A DNA stretch of 64,000 bases from Clavaria fumosa (lineage: Eukaryota > Basidiomycota > Agaricomycetes > Agaricales > Clavariaceae). How positions within the stretch are numbered: the first letter of the stretch is position 1; every line of letters begins with the position of its first letter. Made by a program: the position numbers and the translations under genes. Below the pieces are notes generated by a model. It made no database searches. It worked only from the letters and a program-made list of their open reading frames with translations, and was not told where the DNA came from. Positions 32,356 through 42,073 of the stretch are shown here, piece after piece. The stretch covers positions 1,302,001 through 1,366,000 of the forward strand of contig OX637802.1 in NCBI GenBank assembly GCA_951802425.1, given 5' to 3'.

Positions 32356-33123
32356 CTAGGCCTCCGGGCTCTCTTGGCGTTCGCGGGGTTGTGGTTCAGT
32401 CGGTGGCTCGAGTTCGGTGGGGGGGTCGATACTTGTGTCACGTGTGTTGGGTACGAGAGGGTGTTCGTAGGCGTCGGCGGGGACAATCCACGGGACCATC
32501 ACATCGGTGGTGACGGGTATGACCCAGGGGGGGCCTGTGTGGCTATGGTGTATGGCCCACTCTTCTTGCAAGATGGGTTCGGGCGGTAGCAGAATCTCGA
32601 ATCATAATCTTGTGCTCTGGGAATTGAGCCATATTTCAACAAGGATGGGAGAAGCGCGGAGAATGCGCCATTGTTGCTCAAACTGCAGTCCCCGCAGTTC
32701 GGTCCACATCATGTGGCTGAAGCTCACACTGAGCTGCTCAGCCATCCTGCAGAGCCAGATGTCATCTTCGGGCTCCAGAAGTTCTCTGTTTTGTCGAAAT
32801 TGCGGCATTCGCGCAGGGGGGTCATCAGTCATAAGCGGTGGGGGGTCCAATCCCAGCACTCGATGTGCATGGGGAATTCGTACTGCATCCAAGATGTGAC
32901 GCATACAGGCAGTTGTGCCAGGGGATGATGGTGGGCCTTCGAGCCTCGGTGGCGTGCCTCGTGGGTCAGGCCCGGGTCGTAGGTCAAGCGCAGGTCGTTG
33001 GCAGGTGGTTTCGGTGGGGGGTGGGCGCGGTAGACGGTTTGGCCATCCAGCAGTGCGGCGGGCGAAGTAGGGCGGTCCTGGGGTCCCGCAGTGTGGGGTT
33101 GTGGGCATGCAGTTGGGTGGCAT
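32356..33123 (-). pseudogene. Extra 3' ORF (ORF3) of B1, between integrase and 3' LTR
   Basis: A sense-strand frame of 255 codons with one in-frame TGA (32602-32604). It starts about 85 nt after the pol stop and ends next to the polypurine tract. The N-terminal third is Pro-rich. The core (HILDAVRIPHA, PLMTDDPPARMPQF, LLEPEDDIWLCRMAEQLS, MWTELRGLQFEQQ) is nearly the same in B2. The C-terminus is acidic and Pro-rich. I recognise no domain, signal peptide or membrane helix. Its preservation in two diverged copies suggests a real accessory protein of this family. Confidence 0.65.
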
Positions 33124-33208
33124 AACAGCGAGGGTAGGTTGGGAGAGGGTGGAGGAAGTCGTTTACAGTTTTTCTTTTTAAGTGCTCGACCCTGAATGTG
33201 TGACCTAC

Positions 33209-36200
33209 TCAGGCAAAAGACACTGTGAGAGAACGTGCTGCCTCAGGGTGTTTTTGGTGGAAGTCCGTGATCACCTCAGCCGCTTTCTCCAGGTTCGCCT
33301 TCGGTTCCCACGTGTTGTCTTCATGGGGGTAGCCAGCCCATTTTACCAGGTATTATAGTTTACGCCTGTGTTTCCGGCTCTTCAGCACCTCTTCTACGTC
33401 ATACTGCAAATGGTCGTCGATTAACTCAGGAGGTGGACGTTCGTCTGGAGTTTGGTTAGGGAACTTTCCTTCCTTATACAGTGTAAGCAGTATTTCGTTA
33501 AATACCGGGTGGATTTTCCATGTGACCAGTAGGTTGAGTCGGTAGGCACTTGGTCCCACTTTCTCCATTACCACGAAGGGGCCAACCCTTCTGTCCGTAA
33601 GCTTTTCTGATGGTTGCTTGGTGTTTAGGTTCGTAGTGTCTAGCCACACTAGGTTCCCTTTCTTGTAGTCTAGTGTCTTTTTGTTTTTATGTTTATCATA
33701 AGCAGTTTTCATATATTGTGCGGCTTTCTCCATGGCCCTTTTCATGTTCTCTCTAGACTTCTGTAGTTTTGTGGCAAAGTCAGAGGCTTCTGGGGTATGT
33801 GGTACATCGGGTAGACTGATGTCTCCCATGCGAGGGTGAAAACCATAATTTAGAAAGAATGGGCTGTACTTGGTAGTGGAGTGTTGTCAGTTGTTCAGGG
33901 CAAACTCTGCGGTGGGTAGCCAGTCCGACCAGTCATCTTGCATGAAGTTGACATATGAACACAGGTATATTTCGATCTCCTGGTTCATTCTTTCTGTTTG
34001 TCCGTTGGTCTGTGGGTGATAGGCCATACTTGGATTTCCTTTTATGCTGATGATTTTGTAAAACTCTTCCATGAAGTTCGACACGAACTGGGATCCCCGG
34101 TCACTTATCACTTTGCAGGGTACTCCATGACTGCGGAGTACTCGGTCCCGTAGGATTTTTGCTGCTCCTAGCACTGTGAGTTTTGTGTCTGTGGCTTCCA
34201 GCAAGGTCATTTTCGTAAGCTTGTCACATATTACGAGAATGGCATTGTGTGTGGCAGATTTTGATAGCAGTCCGATCAGGTCCCAAGTGATGGTGTGCCA
34301 CGGGCAAGGTGGTATTGCATGGGGGTGTAGGGGTGCACGTCGCTTTGTCCGGTCAGGTTTCGTCCTTTGACATTTCTCGCAGCCAGTCACATACTCCGTT
34401 ACATCTTCCTTGACTCCTGGCCATGTAAATTGTCGGGTGACACTTTCCAACGTCTTTTCAGGTCCAGGATGTCCTCCAAGTGGGGAGTCGTGTAGTTCCA
34501 TCAAGATTTTGTGTACTAGGTCTTGGGGTACCCAGATCTTTCCTCCATGTCTGAAGAGTCCATCTACTCCTTTTTTGTAAGGCGTTGCTTTAGGTGGTAT
34601 AGTGTTTGTATGTGCCTCCAGAAGCAATTGGTTGATCATTGGCTCAGGGACTAGCAGTGTGGCAAGACGGTGGGCTGGGAAAACCTGTACTGTAGGCTTT
34701 TCGTATTTGTCTGTTCCCTCCCAGTGGTCTGGTCATCGGGAGAGTGCATCCGCTTTCATGTTTGTTTTTCCTGGTTTATACTTCACTTCGAAATTGAAGC
34801 ACTGTAGCTTTGACTGCCATCGTGTTTGTCTAGGGTTGAGTTTTTGACTTTTTTGGAAATATTGAAGGTTTGCATGGTCGGTGTGGATTTCAAAAGGGTC
34901 CTTGGCGCCCAGCAAGTAGTGGCGCCACTCCTCTAGTGCTCTGATAATTGCTAAGAACTCCTTGTCATATGTTGCATAGTTCATCTCCACTGGGGAGAAG
35001 GTTTTTGAAATAAAATCTACTGGTTGCCAGATGCTGTCGGATTGCTGTTGTGATAGTACTCCTCTGGTGGCATAATTGCTCATGTCTACTTCCATTTTCC
35101 ACTTGCCTTCATCTTGCGGGATCGCTAGTACCACGTCACTCTGCAATATGTCAATGAGATGTCTCCAGGCACGTTCTTGCCGGGCTGTCCAGATGTATGG
35201 TGTGTTATCACTTAACAGTTCGTAGAGTGGCTTGGCAATGGTAGCGAATCCCTGTATAAATCTTCAGAAGTAGTTCAAGAGTCTGATTCCACATTGGAGA
35301 GTGTGTTTGTTCCTCGGTACAGGCCAGTCAGCTATCCCCCTACATTTTTTGGGCGAGTGTCGAATACTCCCCTCTGAAATTAGCAGTCCTAGGAACGTGA
35401 CCTCTGGCTGTTCTATTTTGCACTTCAATTCCCGGATGCAGAGGTCATTTTCTTGGAGTATCCTGAATACTTCATGTAGTAGGCGTTGATGTTCCTCGAT
35501 CGTTTCTGTAGCCACAAGGATGTCATCGATGTATACGAATACCTTTCCAGTGGCTACTAGCATACAAAGAATGTAGTTCATTCTCCTTTGGAAGACCGAT
35601 GGGGCATTCATTAGCCCGAATTGCATCATGGTGGGCCATACTGTGCCGTATTTGGTGATTATTGCAGCAAGATGTTGTGCCCATTCAGCCATTGCGACGT
35701 TCCAGTAGCCCCATTCCACGTTGATGCTTGTGAACACTTTAGCCTTCTTTAGGCTTGCCACAGTCTTGTCGATCCTAGGTAGCAGGTATATGTCTTTTAC
35801 GCAGAATGAGTTAAGCCGTTTGTAGTCGATAATGGGCTGCAGTTTGTCTCCTTCATCTTTGAAGAAGATGGGACTGACGTAGTCTGACTCTCCCCACACT
35901 AACTGTCCATTCTCTAAATTTTCTTTGAGCCACGCCTTCAAAGCTTCATCTTCTCTGTTGGTAGGCAGGTAGACTTTCGAACACAAGAAACCGGGGTCGT
36001 TTTTGAACTTGATCTTGTAATCGATTCCCAGTAGAGACTTGGGTAACTTCTGGCCAGTCTTTCCAGCAAACACCAGGGGGTATAGGGCCTTCCAGTCAAG
36101 CGTGGTTGTTGTATCGTGTAGGTTTCGAAAGCCATGGCCATAATCCACAATATGACAGTCTTTCTTTTTGCATTTGTTGAAGCAGATACACTTTTCAAAC

Positions 36201-36745
36201 CACTGGATACTAGGGTTATGGTATCGAAGCCAATCGTGCCCCAGAATCGCCGGATGACTGGTAACTCATCCCAGTAGAAACTGCTTGATTTTGACATGGC
36301 CTCCAATGTTGAGTCGTAGGGCTACCGAATGTTTGAAGGCCCCTGATACATTTGTGGTCCCATCGATATTCTTGAATATTATAGGAGTCTCGAGTTTTGT
36401 GAGGTTTATTTTCCTAGCGATGGCCCACTCCAGGTCCATAACAGACATTGTGCAGCCAGAGTTGACTAACAGTTTGATGTCGTAGGTCTCTTTGGTGTCT
36501 AGTGTCATTATAAATCCTGGCATATCCAGTTGTCGTTCCCCTCCTTTCCCATAGGTGGTCCTGGGGTCGGTGTCCCAGTCCACATCGTCATTATATCCTG
36601 GGAGCTTCTTAGAGGTGAGGTCCTTGAGGGTGTGCTTAGCCCTCTCAGCCTCCTTTGGCAATGGGAATAGTGGCATGTCATTTGCAAGCTGTTTTACATG
36701 GCGACGCGCAGGGACAATATATAAGGATCTGGTTTTAGCACTCAA
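33209..36745 (-). pseudogene. pol of B1 with several nonsense codons
   Basis: One frame from about 36745 to 33209, -1 relative to gag. The protease motif reads VNSGCTMSVMD, so the catalytic Asp is Asn (codon 36463-36461). RT retains FVYIDDILVATE. RNase H: EVDMSNYATRGVLSQQQ. Integrase: [40 protein letters not shown]. Chromodomain: YLVKWAGYPHEDNTWEP near 33300. Stops lie at 36266, 35264, 34733, 33887 and 33353. The 36266 TGA corresponds to CGA (Arg) in B2. The stop after LLNYF (35264) is also present in B2. Confidence 0.92.
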
Positions 36746-38043
36746 ACGGATCCCTGTTGAAAATCCTGGTCTCCAGCATTCAACATTGCTGCGGTTGTCT
36801 CTGGTCCAGGTGTCAGTGCTCTGGGCCTCTGTTGGATATGCAATTGGTCTCTCAATTGCGCGATTGTATTCTCCATTTCTTCGAAGTCATTCTGCCCAGC
36901 AGTTGAAGTGGCGTACGAAGGGTTGAATGATGTAAGGGAAGTTGGGTGCGAGGCAGGGTATGCCAGCATGGGGTAAGGAGAGAAAGGCAGAGGTGTATAA
37001 TATCCGGGGGGAGAGCACATCTCGAATGCACTGCTGAGTCTCGCTTGCTGTCGGGGGGTGGCGTGGCATTGGGGCGGTTCAGGGCATAGTCGAGCGGGGT
37101 GGCCAACCTGTCCACAATTGTAACAGATGAGTGGGTGACGGGGGCCAGTTCCTCAACTCGTGTCCATGGGGGTACCCTGTCTGCTTTCGGGTGGGGCCTG
37201 TACATTCCACTGTCTGGGGGCAGGTGCTTGTGGTTGTTGTTGTTGTTGCTGCTGCTGCTGAGGGCACGGTTGCCATTGTGCCTGTTGCGGCTGTCCAGGC
37301 GGTGGGCCCCACTGATTCTGTCTCTCCCATACTGCCTGTGGTTGCCATTGGGGTGAGCGCCAATAGTGGTTCTGCAGGGGTTGGTGCTGTGCGGGTTGGT
37401 TCCAGGCAGGGCATGGTGCTGCTTGTCCCTGCATCTCTCTCTGTACTGCCGTGTGCAGTTGATGTTGCCTGTCAAGGTGTATAGCCAACACACGGAATGC
37501 TTGGTAATCAGCGGGTTGGTCTGCGCATGCAAGAATCTTCTCCATGAGCTTTGGGTGTAGTGCTCTCATCAATAGAGTGTGGATCATGTTCCAATGGGTA
37601 TCCTCTTCATACCCAGCTCGACCCATGAGGGTTTCAAGTCTCTGAAAGAATTGTGCGGCGTCCATGCCTACTTGTCTGAAGCTATTGAGTTCTTGCACAG
37701 CCAACGCCTGGTCTTCGATGGGGGCAAAAGTTTCCCTCATCCGAGCTTCGAAAGTGGCCCAGATTACGTGCTCGCCTCCTGGTTCCAGCAACACATTCGC
37801 AGCTTGGTTGGCCCACTCTGCTGCGTATTTTTCCGTCATGTGGCTCAGACAGAATACCACTTTGTGAAAGTCTGTAGGGTATTTTGACTTGTTTAATTGG
37901 AACTCCAGACGCAAGCTCCTCAAGAACGTCTGGAACTTGTGCCTCTCTCCTGTGTATGGGACAATTTTCAATGAAAACGTGGCAGGCGCAAGGGGCACTG
38001 CCGGTTCGGGTGCGGGTTCGATGTCAGGGGCTACGTCGGCCAT
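36742..38043 (-). pseudogene. Gag of B1 with one TGA before the zinc knuckle
   Basis: The frame starts MADVAPDIEP, 4 nt after the leader stop. The capsid-like domain (FQTFLRSLRLEFQLN, AAEWANQAA) is followed by a poly-Gln stretch (near 37240). An in-frame TGA (37153-37155) is followed, still in frame, by the knuckle CYNCGQVGHPARLC near 37100. B2 has a TGA at the same place. The C-terminal part overlaps the pol start. Confidence 0.85.
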
Positions 38044-38047
38044 ATCT

Positions 38048-38620
38048 TCAGTCTAGTTCTTCAAGGTAGATGTGCGGGGGGTCTTGGAAAATGTCTATTC
38101 GTAGGCGGTCTTGTAGCGAACTGAATGTAAGGTCGGTCTGTGCTTCAGAGGAGTGGTGCTCAGGCAAATTGTCAGTCTGTACTGTGACAGATGTGTGGGT
38201 GTCGTCCTCGAGTTCTTTGAGGGCACTATGGTATTCGGTTTCGTCTTCAAAGAAGTCTTCTTCTTTGGCTAGGAAGTCTAGGGCTTCCTGTTCGTATGCT
38301 TCTTCGGCTGCAACTTCAGACAGTAGGGCCACTAGTCAGTTTCGGAAAATATGCCACTCAGGTAGGTGCACAAGCGATAGTTCGTTGTCTGTACTCGAGT
38401 CTCGAGGTATGCAGATTCTTCAGGTAGTGAAATGGTACCTTGGTGCCAATTGCACAGCTTTGGATTGTCTCGGGTATAGGAACCGCTCATAGATTCTTCC
38501 TTGCGGTGTACTCGGTGGGGTCAACTGTTCAAAATCGGTTTCTTCGTCGAATCCTGTGAGGGCTCTACGCCTCTCGTGTCTTTCAAATGCTGTCCAGAAG
38601 CGTGCCAGTTTCTTGTCTCG
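38048..38620 (-). pseudogene. Leader ORF (ORF0) of B1
   Basis: A sense-strand frame between the priming site and gag, ending 4 nt before the gag ATG. It has stops at 38420-38422 and 38336-38338; the first corresponds to CGA in B2. The C-terminal half is acidic (FLAKEEDFFEDETEY) and carries VTVQTDNLPEH and SEAQTDLTF. B2 has a clear counterpart. The true start is not determinable. Confidence 0.6.
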
Positions 38621-38691
38621 GGATACACAAGCCTTGCTTCGGCTCGGGCAGGGTGGGGGTGCCTAGGTCCATGAGGAGGTAGGCGGGGGAG

Positions 38692-38836
38692 AGGTTGTTA
38701 CTTGTCAACAACAGTTGATCTGACTCCCAGTTGTTTGAGGAACTTAGGTGAAGTTGGTCGAATGGGAGCAGGAAGAATATGTGATAAGGAGTAACAACCT
38801 AAGGAGGGGTTGTTACTCTTGTAGCTACTTTATATA
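38692..38836 (-). promoter_or_regulatory. TATA box, predicted start and self-priming site of B1
   Basis: The sense strand has TATATAAAG (38836-38828), then AGGTTGTTACT (38800-38790) 36 nt downstream. The exact complement AGTAACAACCT (38702-38692) abuts the LTR end. Two TGAGTCA sites (38859-38865 and 38908-38914) lie upstream of the TATA box. Confidence 0.75.
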
Positions 38837-39026
38837 CATACAAAGGCACAAGTCATGATGAGTCACAATCAAAGGGAACCAACATGTGTAGACAGCGAGG
38901 CACAATATGAGTCATAGTGATAGGGTAGAACGGGGGAAGGCATGCGGCATGTGATAGGTGGGGGGAAGGGCATGTGCATGGTGTGAAGAGTGGAAAAAGG
39001 GGGGGTGATGTGGTGAAAATGTAACA
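38703..39026 (-). repeat. 5' LTR of B1
   Basis: 324 bp, paired with 31995-32318. Confidence 0.95.
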
Positions 39027-39670
39027 CTAGCTAGGGCCATAATCTATGAGTACTTATACTAAAGTCCAGGGTGATGCTAGTGATGGAGATAACTCCGGTA
39101 TGGCTACAGAATCTGTTTGTAGCTACGGAGAAATGTCTGGGAGTCAGGAAATACACTTTACTATGGGACTACGAGATGGAGACAGAATCTGATCAGGACA
39201 AATGTTAAACTACTAACTATGATGATACAGATGTTTCCAGGAGTCCATCAATCATCTGGGCAACAGGTCTGGGGCAGGACTAGTTCCTGGTTGCCTGAGG
39301 CAACAGCAACTAATATGGACATCAGTTGGTGGCCCATCAGGCACACTTCCTGATCCTGTGCTACATTGTGCAAGTAAGGTCTGGTGCTCTGGACATAAGT
39401 CCAAGAGGCTGGAGTCACAATTGGGGGTCCAGAGACTGCTGGAAAAGGCTGAAGAATACTCCAGTTGGCATGGGTGTGACAGTATCTCCCTCTTAGGGCC
39501 GAGCCCTTGAGGCCCTGGATCCGTTACCACCCCTGGACTGGATTGGGGCATTTGGATCAAGGTGATCATGATCCAAAGATGAAAATGGGATCAGAGATTT
39601 GTCAGAGTTCGAAATCTGTGGCATCAATCCACCACCGGTCCCCTCTCCTTAGACCTGAACCACCACCAGG
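39027..39670. other. Unassigned sequence between B1 and the coiled-coil ORF
   Basis: I see no gene, known repeat or LTR end here beyond the CTAGC duplication of B1. ORFs on either strand lack recognisable features. Confidence 0.5.
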
Positions 39671-40060
39671 CATGGCTGATGAAGAAAATGAATTCAAAGT
39701 CAAACTCCAGAAACTCTGGGTGGAGATGGAAGTGCTGCAGGCAGAGAAGGTGTGGAAGGAGAAGGAGGTGGTGGAGCAGAAGAGACAAGAGGAGGAGGTG
39801 GAGGAGGAAATGAGGAGGAAGGAGGAAGAGGTGGGGAAAAGAGCACAGGAGCAGAGGAAGGAGTTGGAGGTGGTGTGGGCCACTATGAAGCTGGTGGCCA
39901 GCATGGAGGAGTTGGTGAACCACTAGGAGGCAGTGGAGAGTGCAGTGCAGGAGCAGAAGGAGGAGGAGGCACAGAGAAACTATGCGGTAGAGATCGCAGA
40001 GGCCCAGGGGACCTCTGCTGGAGTAATGTGTGAGCATTGCTCCCAGAAAAAACTGGTGAG
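39671..40060 (+). pseudogene. Fragment of a coiled-coil protein ORF, cut by B2
   Basis: The plus-strand frame starts MADEENEFKVKLQKLW and runs through a long Glu/Lys-rich coiled coil (EEEVEEEMRRKEEEVG). A TAG at 39924-39926 is followed in the same frame by MCEHCSQKK, a possible half zinc-binding motif, before element B2 inserts at 40065. It could be a host gene or a transposon gene; I do not recognise it. The sequence to the right of B2 (63721 on) does not clearly continue it. Confidence 0.4.
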
Positions 40061-40064
40061 TTCT

Positions 40065-40226
40065 TGTCAACAACTGTCAGGTTGACTCTCAGCTTTTCGA
40101 GGGACTTGGGTGAAGTTGGCCAAAGGAGAGCAAAGCAGGAATGTGATTGGGAGTAACAACCTAAGGGAAGTTGTTACATGGGTAGCTACTTATATAGTAC
40201 AGAGACACAAGTCAAAGTGAGTCATT
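40065..40226 (-). repeat. 3' LTR of B2, left part (rest at 49978-50154)
   Basis: Matches the 5' LTR at 63403 up to the insertion of element C. The GTCAT duplication (40222-40226 and 49973-49977) marks that insertion. Confidence 0.9.
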
Positions 40227-40515
40227 GTTAGGATCGCTTATGTAAGCCATCCCAAAGTGCAGTTGTGGAGAAACTGGGGAGGGTTGTTGGAAGGTCACAT
40301 GACCTGTGGCTGTGGTCAGATTACATAATCGTAAGATCACATGACCTGGGCCTGGACGCATCACGTGATCCGAGAGGTCCGAGCGTGGGAACACCGGCAA
40401 ATGCCGAAGCATTCGCTATATATACTACGTCTTTTCCATTCTTGTACCCTTTTCCCCTTATCTTAGTATTGTCATCATGACCTTACGCTTAAGTTGTGTG
40501 AGACCCAGTCTGATA
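40227..40515 (+). repeat. 5' LTR of element C
   Basis: Runs TGTTAGGATCG to CAGTCTGATA. It contains several CACATGACC or CACGTGAT motifs (about 40294-40370). Confidence 0.88.
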
Positions 40516-40527
40516 TAATACTAAGAT
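40417..40527 (+). promoter_or_regulatory. TATA box, predicted start and self-priming site of C
   Basis: TATATATA at 40417 is followed 43 nt later by ATCTTAGTATT (40460-40470). The exact complement AATACTAAGAT (40517-40527) lies one base inside the LTR. Confidence 0.7.
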
Positions 40528-41086
40528 CCGCCTGTCTGCCCTAGCCCCATGTCCTAACCCGGCTAGCCTGGACCCTTAATTTCAAACTGTGACACGTTGT
40601 CACAGCTCAGCCCCTATCATCCTCTTCTCCTTTACCCTGCCCGCGGTGTGTAACAGAACCGCGCGAAATTTTTACTGTGTGTAGATACACGTGACCAGAC
40701 CAGGAGGAAGTCAACTGTGACCCTCCCCAAGTGATACCGAGTGCCCAAGGCCTGGAACTTTGTTTTACAGCTACGTACCAGTGAATCGTGTAGTGTACAG
40801 GGCAAGGAAAGGCCCCTACATAGTCTTTCTGTAGTTTCCTGGTCCAGTGGACAGGGCCCTTGCTCTGTGACCATTGTCAGAAGGGCGCACGGGCAACTCA
40901 TTAGGAGTTGTGGAGCGACCACCTGGGACACCATTTGGGCCCCACGTTAACAAAAGTTCCATAGAATAAGAGTTCTATAGGTACATAAGTACACAGAAGA
41001 GCAGCCTAAGAGGACAGGACTGTTAAGAGATCGAAGAAATCCTGAGTGCCCAAGGCCTGGAACTTTATTTACAGCATCCAGGGCCT
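40528..41086 (+). other. Untranslated leader of C with a 30 bp direct repeat
   Basis: No leader ORF like those of A and B is visible. GAGTGCCCAAGGCCTGGAAC plus about 10 further bases occurs at 40739 and again at 41044, about 305 bp apart, with small changes. Confidence 0.55.
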
Positions 41087-42073
41087 GTGATGGCAGACCA
41101 TGTCGCCCCGCCTGTAGCCCAACCTATGAGGCTTGACCTATCTGTTGCCCCCTTTGATGGGCAGAAAAGGAACTTCCGTATGTTCCTCCGATCCCTTCGC
41201 CTCCTGTTTATGGCGAACCCGACTGTCTATGCTGTGGACCTGGTGAAGGTCCTTCTTGCTCTGAGCAAAATTACTGGAGAAGGATTCGCTGCAGAGTGGG
41301 CGAATATGAAGGCGGAAGAGATCCTGGGTAGTGGCGAGGCCGGAACCTGGGCAGAGTTTGTGGAGGAGATGAAGCGCGCATTCGATGACCTGAATGACTG
41401 TGCGACTGCCCTTGCCGATATTGCAGGGCTGAAACAGGGTGCCATGACAGCACCAGAGTTCTTTGCGAAATTCGAGACGCTGTTCCGATGGGCGAAGTTG
41501 AGTGCAGAGAAGGACTCAGGAATCCTAGTCCATTGGCTGGAGTTGAACCTGAGTAGGAGGTTGGTGGAGAGAATCTATGGTGTCTCCCCGATGCCAGAGA
41601 CATATGGAGAATGGAAGGTGCTGGCTGAGAGGCTTGATGCCCAGCAAAGGCGACTGGATGGGATACTCACGGAACGGACACCACGACCCACTGTGACCCC
41701 TGCGCGACCCACCGCGACCCTACCGCGACCTGCCATGACCGTTTCGCAACCTCTTGTGACCCCTCTGCTGTGTACTCCAGATGTGGCCATGGCCCGAGGA
41801 TGGGCCCCTGCTGATGAGAGATGTTGTTTCCGATGCCACCAGACTGGCCATGCTGTCCGTTTCTGCCCCCTGCCTGATACGCGTCTGCAGGTCCCAAGGG
41901 CCCAAACCCGGGCAGCACCATGTGCCCCCCAAATGGCGGAGGGATATGAGAAAGAGATTGCACGGCTCCGAGCCTGCATAGAGCTGTGTGTGAGAGAGAG
42001 GAGGACTCCCACTGGGGAGAAGAAGTGTGCCAGCCCCCTTTCCGTCCCTGTGCCTGCTGCAAGTATACCCTGA
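41087..42073 (+). CDS. Gag of element C with CCHC zinc knuckle
   Basis: 328 codons, intact, closely similar to Gag of A (FRMFLRSLRLLF, EGFAAEWANMK, APEFFAKFETLF). The linker is a Pro/Thr-rich run of short repeats (RPTVTPARPTATLPRP). Knuckle CFRCHQTGHAVRFC. The ORF ends at a TGA (42071-42073). Pol continues in the same frame immediately after it, unlike A and B where pol is in the -1 frame. The TGA sits where A's pol has Lys, so it may be a mutated codon or a readthrough stop. The second codon is also ATG-adjacent and could be the true start. Confidence 0.9.
   Translation: MMADHVAPPVAQPMRLDLSVAPFDGQKRNFRMFLRSLRLLFMANPTVYAVDLVKVLLALSKITGEGFAAEWANMKAEEILGSGEAGTWAEFVEEMKRAFDDLNDCATALADIAGLKQGAMTAPEFFAKFETLFRWAKLSAEKDSGILVHWLELNLSRRLVERIYGVSPMPETYGEWKVLAERLDAQQRRLDGILTERTPRPTVTPARPTATLPRPAMTVSQPLVTPLLCTPDVAMARGWAPADERCCFRCHQTGHAVRFCPLPDTRLQVPRAQTRAAPCAPQMAEGYEKEIARLRACIELCVRERRTPTGEKKCASPLSVPVPAASIP

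Larger units (their letters stand above)
31995..39026 (-). mobile_element. Ty3/gypsy chromodomain element B1, four-ORF type
   Basis: A 7032 bp minus-strand element with 324 bp LTRs (31995-32318 and 38703-39026) and CTAGC duplications (31990-31994 and 39027-39031). In sense order: self-priming site, leader ORF, gag, pol in the -1 frame, an extra 3' ORF, polypurine tract. All four ORFs have nonsense codons, and the protease Asp is changed. B2 (40065-63720) is a second member with the same plan. Confidence 0.94.

Noticed and set aside
36742..36790. Canonical -1 slippery heptamer at the B1 gag/pol overlap
   Set aside because: GGATTTTC is conserved with B2 but does not fit the X XXY YYZ pattern in the gag frame.
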